5,763 nucleotides of DNA, from contig CANCKV010000249.1 of assembly GCA_947378615.1 (NCBI GenBank), forward strand, positions 1 through 5,763. The letters run 5' to 3'. A model generated the notes under the pieces. That model ran no database searches. It saw nothing but the letters and a program-made list of their open reading frames with translations, and was not told where the DNA came from. The DNA comes from Chitinophagaceae bacterium. Its GTDB lineage: Bacteria; Bacteroidota; Bacteroidia; Chitinophagales; Chitinophagaceae. Every line of letters starts with the position of its first letter. Within the stretch, counting starts at the first letter, position 1. Shown here piece by piece: positions 1 through 5,564 of this stretch. Both the position numbers and the translations under genes were made by a program.

Positions 1-464
1 GAATTATAGGTAGTAAGGAAGAACAATACAGGGCAATTCTTCCACAGATAAAGGCATTGATAGAAGGTGAAGAAGATTTGATTGCTAATCTTGCCAATAT
101 TGGTGCGGCATTAAAAGAACAGTTTGGATGGTGGTGGATAGGGTTCTATTTGGTAAAAGGAGATGAATTAGTACTTGGTCCGTTTCAAGGGCCTGTAGCA
201 TGTACAAGAATTAAAAAAGGAAGGGGAGTATGCGGAAAAAGTTGGCAGGATGCAGCGACAGTGATTGTTCCCGATGTACATCAATTTGAGGGGCATATTG
301 CATGCAGTAGTCAATCGAAAAGTGAAATAGTCCTTCCCTTAATTAAAGAAGGCGTTGTTTTCGGTGTATTAGATGTCGATAGTGTTGATTTGGATTGCTT
401 TGATGATATAGATAGGAAGTATCTTGAAGAAGTGGTTAGGGAGTTGTTAGTGGTTAATTGTTAG
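1..464 (+). CDS. msrC: Free methionine-(R)-sulfoxide reductase (GAF-domain fRMsr), 5'-truncated
   Basis: The frame is open from base 3 to the TAG at 462-464, giving 153 visible residues; the start codon lies before the window. Numbering from the first visible codon, Cys67, Cys77 and Cys101 are spaced 10 and 24 residues apart, as are Cys84/94/118 of E. coli MsrC (YebR). Glu108, Asp124 and Asp126 fall where the substrate-binding acidic residues of that enzyme lie. Other family landmarks are GWWWIGFY (42-49), LGPFQGPVAC (58-67), RGVCG (74-78) and HIACSS-SEIVLP (98-112). The family reduces free methionine-R-sulfoxide in the cytosol, using the cysteines for a disulfide cycle reduced by thioredoxin. 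Length suggests only about ten N-terminal residues are missing. The TTG at 57 is an internal codon: upstream codons still match the family helix. Oddly, the last codons (from about 441) lie inside a palindromic repeat, so the C-terminal LLVVNC is repeat-derived. Family assignment is very secure. Confidence 0.95.
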   Translation, partial: IIGSKEEQYRAILPQIKALIEGEEDLIANLANIGAALKEQFGWWWIGFYLVKGDELVLGPFQGPVACTRIKKGRGVCGKSWQDAATVIVPDVHQFEGHIACSSQSKSEIVLPLIKEGVVFGVLDVDSVDLDCFDDIDRKYLEEVVRELLVVNC

Positions 465-619
465 TGGTTAATTGTTAGTTGTTATATTAGTGTTAGTTGT
501 TTAAAGGTATAGAAATATTATTAGAATAAACTAACTAGTGACCAGTAACCAGCAACCAGCAACCAGTAACCAGTAACCAGTAACCACTAACCACTAACCA
601 CTAACCACTAACAACTCCC
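439..619. repeat. Palindromic heptamer-repeat element with 18-bp inverted ends
   Basis: The element begins GGGAGTTGTTAGTGGTTA (439-456) and ends with its exact reverse complement (602-619). The left arm (446-503) is made of 7-bp units of the GTTAGTG/GTTAATT/GTTAGTT type, including two perfect copies of a 14-mer at 446-459 and 460-473. The right arm (527-619) carries the opposite orientation. Complementarity resumes near the centre, where GTTAGTT plus GTTTA (492-503) faces TAAACTAAC (527-535), leaving an AT-rich centre at about 504-526. The whole 181 bp is thus an imperfect palindrome with arms of unequal length. It overlaps the last 26 bases of the reductase gene and ends 126 bp before the next start codon. 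There is no transposase. It may be a small non-autonomous mobile element, a REP-like hairpin, or a 3' structure that stops or protects the reductase mRNA. The structure is directly visible; its role is not known. Confidence 0.9.
541..610. repeat. Ten perfect-period 7-bp tandem repeats (ACCAGTA/ACCAGCA/ACCACTA)
   Basis: This is the regular part of the right arm of the palindrome. The units in order are ACCAGTA x1 (541-547), ACCAGCA x2 (548-561), ACCAGTA x3 (562-582) and ACCACTA x4 (583-610), with no indel in 70 bp. A degenerate unit, ACTAGTG (534-540), precedes them. Identical variants lie next to each other, the pattern expected when units are duplicated by slippage or unequal exchange. There are no non-repetitive spacers, so this is not a CRISPR array. 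Copy number may vary between strains. Confidence 0.97.
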
Positions 620-745
620 ATTTCACCGAATAAAAAGCCGATTCTGTCTAATAGACCTTGAAAAATTGTTAAATAATCACCTTTAAAGGAGTCAAAATCG
701 TGTACGTATTATTAAACTATTTACATTCAGCCACTAAATTGAAAT
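620..745 (+). other. Upstream region of the macroglobulin/plug gene, no clear promoter
   Basis: These 126 bp between the palindromic element and the ATG at 746 should hold the promoter of the next gene. I could not find the Bacteroidota -7 motif TAnnTTTG; no TTTG occurs here on the plus strand. Two short dyads are visible: GTCTA-A-TAGAC (646-656) and the perfect 10-bp palindrome CCTTTAAAGG (680-689). The start context ATTGAAATATG has no Shine-Dalgarno sequence and is A-rich, as usual in this phylum. The dyads could be operators or chance matches in AT-rich DNA. Confidence 0.3.
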
Positions 746-3163
746 ATGAAAAGAAATTTATTCTTGACTGCTTTGTTTCTTGTATTTACCCTTTCTAATT
801 TATTGGCTCAACAAATAGATTCAGTGATGTTCGGTTATGCTGAAAATTATCCTCAGGAGAAAGTCCATATTCAATTTGATAAAGACCTATATCGAAGAGG
901 AGAAACCATTTGGTTTAAAGCCTATATTTTGGCCGATATGCAACCGACTGCTATCAGTAAAAACTTTTATATTGATTGGTATGACAACAACGGAAAATTA
1001 CTTTCCCATACAAGTTCCCCATTATATAAATCCTCTTCGAGGGGACAATTTGAAATTCCATCAGAATATTCCGGGAAAATTCTACACTTAAAAGCCTATA
1101 CAAAATGGATGCAAAACTTCGATTCTTCCTTTATTTATGACAAAGAAATACGGGTGGCACAAGTCATCAATAATGATAATAAGCACATAAGTAATACAGA
1201 AAAGCCTGCAACAACCATTCACTTTCTTCCTGAAGGGGGGAATTGGCTAGCAGGGAAGGAAAGTAGGGTGGCATTTGTAGTGACTAATCAACAAGGAAAA
1301 CCTGCAGAAGGTTATGGGATTATCGTCAACTCGAAAGGGGAATTCATCGATTCATTCACTACCACTCATGACGGAATGGGAATCATATCTTTATCTCCCG
1401 AAGCCTACAATCCATTAGCTGCTATATGGAAAGATGAGTATGGGAATAAAAATTATACCACCTTGCCTTTGCCTCAATTACAGGGATATAAGTTAGAGGC
1501 ACAACCTGTAGAAGGGAAAGTGATTTTTGTTGTGGAATGTTCGGATAGTATTTATGGAAAGGAAAAGGTTGCCCATATCATTGCCCATATCAATCAGCAT
1601 ATCGTGTACAAATGCAATGTAAACTTGGTAAATAAATCTGCTATGGGAGAAATTCCAACACAAGATTTACCGACTGGTATTCTTCAAATTACTTTGTTTA
1701 ATTCAGATTGGACGCCAATTGCAGAAAGAGTAACATTTGTCAATAATAAATTCCAGACGTTTAAAACCAATTTGAATATTATTGAAAAGAGTCAAGAAAA
1801 GCGTGGTAAAAATAGTTTTGAAATAGCTGTTGATAATCCCGTAAAAAGTAACATGAGTATTGCCATTACCGATGCAGGATGGTATAGGGATAGTACGACT
1901 AATATTTTGACTCAATTATTATTGTGTAGTGATATAAAAGGATATATAAAGAATCCTTCTCAATATTTTGAAAGCACAGAAGATTCCGTAAAGGAACAAT
2001 TGGATTTAGTCATGCTTACACACGGATGGAGAAAGTTCAATTGGGAGGCTGTTGTAAAAGGTAATTATCCTAAGATTCCTTTCGGAAAGGATACAGATTA
2101 CCTCGAAATTAAGGGTAAAGTGTTTGGTAGAGCATTTACGAGAAGAGGCCCTAATCAGATGATTAATATCATTTTACAGGCAAAAGATAGTAGTAAACAA
2201 TTGATTTATCTACCGATTAGTAAAAATGGCGAGTTTGTTCAAAAGGAGGCTTTGTTTTTTGATACTGTCAAGGCCTATTATCAATTTAATGGAGAAAAGA
2301 GGCTTACAAACATTGCTACAGTACAATTTGACAATGGGTTATTTAATAAATATCCAAAGAAGATTAATGGTACTTATGATTTTACTTACAAATTGCCCGA
2401 TTACTTACAGGATACAGCAAATCTTGCCGGAACTAAAAGTTTATTAGAACAGATAACAAAGGTTGAGCGCTATGCAAAAGCACATCAGCTTGCAGAAGTA
2501 ACAGTAAGGACGAAGAAAAAGAAAGCGGTAGATGTTCTTGATGAAAAATACACTTCAGGGCTTTTTAGTGGAGGTGATAGTTATCAATTCGATTTGGTCA
2601 ATGATCCTTATGCAAAGTCTTCTCCAGATATTTTTTGGTATTTACAGGGAAGGGTAGCAGGTTTGCAAATTAATGAAGAGGGCGCAAATGTTTCTTTAAG
2701 ATGGCGAGGCGCACATCCTCAACTTTATTTAGATGAAATGCCCGCAAGGACTGAAGAAATTAAGACGTTAATGGTAGAGGAAATCGCTTATGTAAAGGTG
2801 TTTCGACCTCCTTTCTTTGGCTTTGGTGGAGGATATAATAGTGGTGAAGGTGGTGCAATTGCCATTTACACAAGAAAAGGCTCTGATGTTCAGTTTATTT
2901 CAGGTATGGGAATGGGGTATGGAATTATACCAGGATACACACCTTATAAGGAGTTTTATAAGCCTGATTATTCTTACAATCAGCCACAGGAACCAGATGT
3001 TAGGACTACTTTATATTGGAATCCATATATCTTAACAGATAAATCTAATAACGTATTTAAGGTCGATTTTTATAATAACGACATTAGTAAGCGTTTGAGA
3101 GTCGTTTTAGAAGGCATTGATGCAGAAGGAAAATTGACTCACTTTGAAAAGGTAATAGAGTAA
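746..3163 (+). CDS. Exported macroglobulin (MG2)-type protein with C-terminal TonB-receptor plug domain
   Basis: This 805-residue protein starts with a signal peptide (Lys2-Arg3, hydrophobic 5-20, likely cleavage after LLA at 21). Residues about 38-140 form an MG2-like domain with the landmarks EKVHIQFDKDLYRRGETIWFKAY (split at 38-60). Further macroglobulin-like beta domains follow at about 155-245, 250-335 and 340-380. The stretch LLLCSDIKGYI (391-401) and LDLVMLTHGWRKFNW (419-433) are hallmarks of this Bacteroidota family. A domain at about 450-530 resembles a carboxypeptidase-regulatory fold. LAEVTV (582-587) introduces a plug domain whose core runs from LQGRVAGLQI (633-642) through YLDEMPA (661-667) to GGAIAIYTRKG (702-712). 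The C-terminal DVRTTLYWNPYI (751-762) and VVLEGIDAEGK (786-796) end the protein. There is no room for a 22-strand barrel, so it is not a receptor itself. It presumably acts in the periplasm or at the outer membrane; substrate or partner is unknown. It contains no thioester motif that I can see. It appears monocistronic. Family assignment is good, function is open. Confidence 0.88.
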   Translation: MKRNLFLTALFLVFTLSNLLAQQIDSVMFGYAENYPQEKVHIQFDKDLYRRGETIWFKAYILADMQPTAISKNFYIDWYDNNGKLLSHTSSPLYKSSSRGQFEIPSEYSGKILHLKAYTKWMQNFDSSFIYDKEIRVAQVINNDNKHISNTEKPATTIHFLPEGGNWLAGKESRVAFVVTNQQGKPAEGYGIIVNSKGEFIDSFTTTHDGMGIISLSPEAYNPLAAIWKDEYGNKNYTTLPLPQLQGYKLEAQPVEGKVIFVVECSDSIYGKEKVAHIIAHINQHIVYKCNVNLVNKSAMGEIPTQDLPTGILQITLFNSDWTPIAERVTFVNNKFQTFKTNLNIIEKSQEKRGKNSFEIAVDNPVKSNMSIAITDAGWYRDSTTNILTQLLLCSDIKGYIKNPSQYFESTEDSVKEQLDLVMLTHGWRKFNWEAVVKGNYPKIPFGKDTDYLEIKGKVFGRAFTRRGPNQMINIILQAKDSSKQLIYLPISKNGEFVQKEALFFDTVKAYYQFNGEKRLTNIATVQFDNGLFNKYPKKINGTYDFTYKLPDYLQDTANLAGTKSLLEQITKVERYAKAHQLAEVTVRTKKKKAVDVLDEKYTSGLFSGGDSYQFDLVNDPYAKSSPDIFWYLQGRVAGLQINEEGANVSLRWRGAHPQLYLDEMPARTEEIKTLMVEEIAYVKVFRPPFFGFGGGYNSGEGGAIAIYTRKGSDVQFISGMGMGYGIIPGYTPYKEFYKPDYSYNQPQEPDVRTTLYWNPYILTDKSNNVFKVDFYNNDISKRLRVVLEGIDAEGKLTHFEKVIE
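1569..1592 (+). repeat. Perfect 12-bp in-frame tandem duplication inside the macroglobulin/plug gene
   Basis: TTGCCCATATCA occurs twice back to back (1569-1580 and 1581-1592). At protein level this gives VAHI followed by IAHI at residues 275-282, in a beta strand region of the third macroglobulin-like domain. The exact nucleotide identity suggests a recent duplication of four codons that keeps the frame. A chance origin is possible but unlikely for a perfect adjacent 12-mer. Confidence 0.8.
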
Positions 3164-3428
3164 AAAAATACTGTTTTTTTGAATTATTTCTTTAGATTAT
3201 AAATAAATTACAAGAAATCATTTCAAAAATCAATTATTAGCAGTAATATTGTTGAGTTTTTTTTGTTAATTGCAGATTTAATTAGCCTAAGGAGAGGAAG
3301 AATCTATTTATTTTTTATTAAATTAAATTTTAATTGATTTGATTTGTCTCTTATGTCAAATGTCTATTTTTTTAGTTGTGACATTTTAAGATTTTGCAAT
3401 CAAGCTGATAAATTTCACAGAACTCTTT
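3164..3428. other. AT-rich intergenic region between the two exported-protein genes
   Basis: I see no gene in these 265 bp. Directly after the stop codon, A7 (3162-3168) faces T7 (3174-3180) across a 5-nt loop, a weak all-AT hairpin that is doubtful as a terminator. An AT-only odd palindrome, AATTAAA-T-TTTAATT, lies at 3321-3335. A more informative dyad is AAATGTC (3358-3364) facing GACATTT (3380-3386) with a 15-nt spacer. The octamer TTGATTTG occurs twice (3334-3341, 3339-3346), and ATTTTGC at 3391-3397 resembles the 3' half of the Bacteroidota -7 element, but neither has a convincing upstream TTG at the right distance. The promoter of the next gene is presumably here, yet I cannot place it. 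The start at 3429 has no Shine-Dalgarno sequence. Confidence 0.4.
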
Positions 3429-4271
3429 ATGAAAGTATTTCTAACGGCTTTCTTTTTCATATTTATAGTTACAACATGTGTAGCCCAAGTCGATGGTTAT
3501 TTGACTGAGTATGGCACAAATGGAAGTGAACTTATTAAAAAGAATGGTATTAAAAAAGAGATTGTTTGCAACTACTCTTTTAGTACTGTTCTTAAAGGAA
3601 TAACTATTTTTTCCGATATAAGCAAAGTTTTGCTAGTGGACTCTGTTACAATATTCTTTGATGACAATGGTAATATGACAAAACGAGAACGTTTTACAAA
3701 AAAACGGCCATCAAAACTCGTTGATTTCTTCTTTTACGATTCGTCCAATTCATTATTAAGGATTGAGAGTAATTACATTATTGGTGAATCTCAAATTAAT
3801 ATTGGCTACACTGATTATACGTATAATTTTAATGGTGATTTGGCATCTTCTACTACAAAATACAAACTCCCCAATGGAATTATAAAAAACAGTGAAGTAA
3901 GAAGGATTTATAATGATAAAAAGCAACTGATTGAAGTTTGGGAAAAAACCAATATCAGCAAAAGTATTCTTACAGAAAAATATTTTTACGATAGAAGAGG
4001 GCGTGTTAAACGAATAGAGAGTTACAACTCAGATTATGCTATTACCTATAAGTATCGTAGGAGAAAGACGATAGTTCTTTCGAATAATGTATATGAAGAT
4101 TATCATAAGACAATCATGAAGTATAATAGCCTTCATCAATGCATTAAAATGACTCATGGAGATAGCATGACTGAATTTACTTATAATAGGGATGGTACTT
4201 TGTCAGAAAGTAAGAGGCATTATGACGAGGATCGTCTTTCTATTTCACAGCATCAATATATAAAAGAATAG
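3429..4271 (+). CDS. Secreted YD/RHS-like repeat protein of unknown function
   Basis: The 280-residue product opens with a signal peptide (Lys2, hydrophobic 4-18, likely cleavage after CVA at 19, or after Gln20). The start fits because the signal sequence begins at this Met. The mature part is made of degenerate repeats of the form aromatic-Tyr-Asp/Asn-x-x-Gly-x-Leu: FFDDNGNM (76-83), FYDSSNSLL (102-110), YNFNGDL (132-138), YNDKKQL (161-167), FYDRRGRV (186-193), YNSLHQCI (232-239) and TYNRDGTL (251-258). Spacing is about 20-40 residues, and charged beta-strand-like stretches lie between. Such repeats form beta-hairpin sheets or shells in RHS/YD proteins. At this size it cannot form a full RHS cocoon, and no C-terminal toxin domain is attached. 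No enzyme motif is visible. It may lie in the periplasm or on the surface. It is AT-rich and sits 71 bp before galK with no clear terminator between, so some readthrough is possible. The signal peptide is well supported, the repeat family is likely, and the function is unknown. Confidence 0.75.
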   Translation: MKVFLTAFFFIFIVTTCVAQVDGYLTEYGTNGSELIKKNGIKKEIVCNYSFSTVLKGITIFSDISKVLLVDSVTIFFDDNGNMTKRERFTKKRPSKLVDFFFYDSSNSLLRIESNYIIGESQINIGYTDYTYNFNGDLASSTTKYKLPNGIIKNSEVRRIYNDKKQLIEVWEKTNISKSILTEKYFYDRRGRVKRIESYNSDYAITYKYRRRKTIVLSNNVYEDYHKTIMKYNSLHQCIKMTHGDSMTEFTYNRDGTLSESKRHYDEDRLSISQHQYIKE

Positions 4272-4342
4272 TATAGATATTGGGTAAGCTTTTTAAGATT
4301 GGAATAACGAATATTTAAAGAATATTTTAAAGATAAATAATA
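4272..4342 (+). promoter_or_regulatory. Leader of galK with near-perfect direct repeat
   Basis: The 71-bp gap before galK contains two consecutive copies of almost the same sequence, GAATATTTAAAG (4309-4320) and GAATATTTTAAAG (4320-4332), differing by one T. They end 10 bp before the ATG. The start context AAAGATAAATAATAATGG is A-rich and lacks a Shine-Dalgarno sequence, which is normal for Bacteroidota. A TTG at 4299-4301 with TATTTTAA at 4323-4330 is promoter-like in spacing but would leave a leader of only a few bases, so I do not call it a promoter. The repeat could be a regulator site, an unstructured translation enhancer, or chance in AT-rich DNA. Confidence 0.3.
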
Positions 4343-5497
4343 ATGGAAAATTTAACTGTTGCTCAGAAATTTAAGACGCTTTTTGGTACTGAACCTGTAA
4401 GTATTGTGCGATCACCTGGTCGCATCAACTTGATTGGAGAACACATTGATTACAATGATGGATTTGTTCTACCTGCTAGTATTAATAAAGAAATCATTTT
4501 GGCCATTTCTCCAAATACTACCGACGATACTTGTAATTTATACGCATTCGATTTTGATTCTTCTTTTACCTTTCAACTTTCCCAACTTGATAAGACGAAT
4601 CTAGGATGGCCAAACTACATAATGGGAGTCGTGGATGAATTGCAAAAGGCAGGCTATCAGTTAAAAGCATTTAATTGTGTTTTTGGAGGAAATATTCCTA
4701 CTGGTGCAGGCTTGTCCTCATCAGCAGCTGTGGAATGTGGAGTTGCCTTTGGTCTTAATGAAATATTCAAACTTGGATTGTCAAAATTGGATATTGTTCA
4801 GATTTCAAAGAAAGCAGAGAACCATTTTGTTGGCGTGAATTGTGGTATAATGGATCAGTTTGCAAGTACTTTTGGCAAGGCAAATCATGTAATCAAGCTC
4901 GACTGTAAATCATTAGAATATCAATATTTCCCTTTTCAAATAGATGGATATGATGTAGTTCTTTGTGATACAGGTGTTAAACATTCCTTAGGTGATTCTG
5001 AATATAACACACGTAGAAAAGAATGTGATGCAGCTATTGCTTTGTTGAAAAGCAAATACGAGACAATAAAATCTTATAGGGATGTAACTCCTGAACAAAT
5101 ACAAACTGTCGCATCCGAACTTCCTGCTAAAACAATTGATCGGGCAAATTTTGTTATTGCTGAGATAAAAAGGGTAGGGGACGCTACTGAACTTTTGACT
5201 TCAAATGATATTGTTGGTTTCGGACAATTGATGTATCAAACGCACGATGGTTTAAGTAAATTGTATGAAGTGAGTTGCGAAGAACTTGATTTCTTGAAGG
5301 ACTTGGCATTCGAAAGTGGCTTAGTGACCGGAAGCAGGATGATGGGTGGTGGTTTTGGTGGATGTACTATTAATCTAATTAAAAAAGAAAATACGAAGTC
5401 CTTTATTGAAAAGGCAGAATCTGCTTATCAATCTAAGTTTCAAAGGGCTCTAAAAACGTATGTTGTAGCAATAAAAGATGGTACGTCTTTGGTTTAG
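4343..5497 (+). CDS. galK: Galactokinase
   Basis: GalK phosphorylates alpha-D-galactose at C1 with ATP, the first committed step of the cytosolic Leloir pathway. The product has 384 residues, close to the 382 of E. coli GalK. The galactokinase signature GRINLIGEHIDYNDG spans 26-40. It holds Arg27, equivalent to the catalytic Arg28 in E. coli, and the sugar-binding Glu33, His34 and Asp36. The GHMP-kinase ATP loop GNIPTGAGLSSSAA is at 116-129. CGIMDQFAS (167-175) contains Asp171, equivalent to the catalytic base Asp174. The third GHMP motif, GSRMMGGGFGGCTI, is at 330-343. No key residue is missing. The only small variation is RANFVIAEIKR (267-277), where many homologues have a His. No galT, galM, galE or sugar transporter is in the window; the upstream neighbour is the YD-repeat gene. 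A strong terminator follows 24 bp after the stop, so galK ends its transcription unit. Assignment is essentially certain. Confidence 0.98.
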   Translation: MENLTVAQKFKTLFGTEPVSIVRSPGRINLIGEHIDYNDGFVLPASINKEIILAISPNTTDDTCNLYAFDFDSSFTFQLSQLDKTNLGWPNYIMGVVDELQKAGYQLKAFNCVFGGNIPTGAGLSSSAAVECGVAFGLNEIFKLGLSKLDIVQISKKAENHFVGVNCGIMDQFASTFGKANHVIKLDCKSLEYQYFPFQIDGYDVVLCDTGVKHSLGDSEYNTRRKECDAAIALLKSKYETIKSYRDVTPEQIQTVASELPAKTIDRANFVIAEIKRVGDATELLTSNDIVGFGQLMYQTHDGLSKLYEVSCEELDFLKDLAFESGLVTGSRMMGGGFGGCTINLIKKENTKSFIEKAESAYQSKFQRALKTYVVAIKDGTSLV

Positions 5498-5521
5498 AAA
5501 TTAAATCTTAAAAATATAAAC

Positions 5522-5564
5522 GGGCGAATATGATAGCATTTACACTATAATATTCGCCTTTTTT
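5522..5564 (+). terminator. Rho-independent terminator of galK
   Basis: GGCGAATAT (5523-5531) pairs with ATATTCGCC (5550-5558), with a possible extra G-U pair outside (5522/5559). After one G/A mismatch the stem continues as ATAG (5533-5536) with CTAT (5545-5548) around an 8-nt loop. Six T residues (5559-5564) follow at once. The long stem with its GC-rich base and the T tract is a classic intrinsic terminator for galK. The A-rich stretch before the stem might give weak function on the other strand. Confidence 0.93.

Noticed and set aside
57..59. TTG as the start codon of the reductase
   Set aside because: The frame stays open upstream to the window edge and the upstream residues (SKEEQYRAILPQIKA) fit the N-terminal helix of the family, so the gene is truncated by the window.
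541..610. CRISPR array
   Set aside because: The units are 7 bp, directly contiguous and without unique spacers, and no cas gene is present.
541..610. G-quadruplex on the minus strand (GGTTACT repeats)
   Set aside because: Only GG doublets spaced by 5 nt are present. Two-layer quadruplexes of this kind are weak, and the palindrome is the better explanation.
439..619. Insertion sequence with terminal inverted repeats
   Set aside because: There is no transposase and the interior consists of the same heptamers. No target-site duplication could be identified beyond the ends, so I call it only a repeat element.
837..1091. 84-codon plus-strand frame inside the macroglobulin/plug gene
   Set aside because: It is a shadow frame fully inside a well-supported gene and shows no family features.
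1703..1915. 70-codon minus-strand frame
   Set aside because: It is antisense to conserved family sequence of the 746-3163 gene and has no recognisable motif.
2226..2447. 73-codon plus-strand frame
   Set aside because: It is an alternative frame within the 746-3163 gene with an implausible composition.
2817..3035. 72-codon plus-strand frame
   Set aside because: It is an alternative frame over the conserved plug region of the 746-3163 gene.
3162..3180. A7/T7 hairpin as terminator of the macroglobulin/plug gene
   Set aside because: The stem is only A-T pairs with a 5-nt loop and begins inside the stop codon. It is too weak to call.
3429..3488. Lipoprotein signal (VTTC at residues 14-17) in the YD-repeat protein
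   Set aside because: The residue before Cys17 is Thr rather than Gly, Ala or Ser, and a standard cleavage site follows directly, so ordinary secretion is more likely.
3353..3508. 51-codon frame overlapping the start of the YD-repeat gene
   Set aside because: It has no family features and overlaps, in another frame, a gene with a clear signal peptide.
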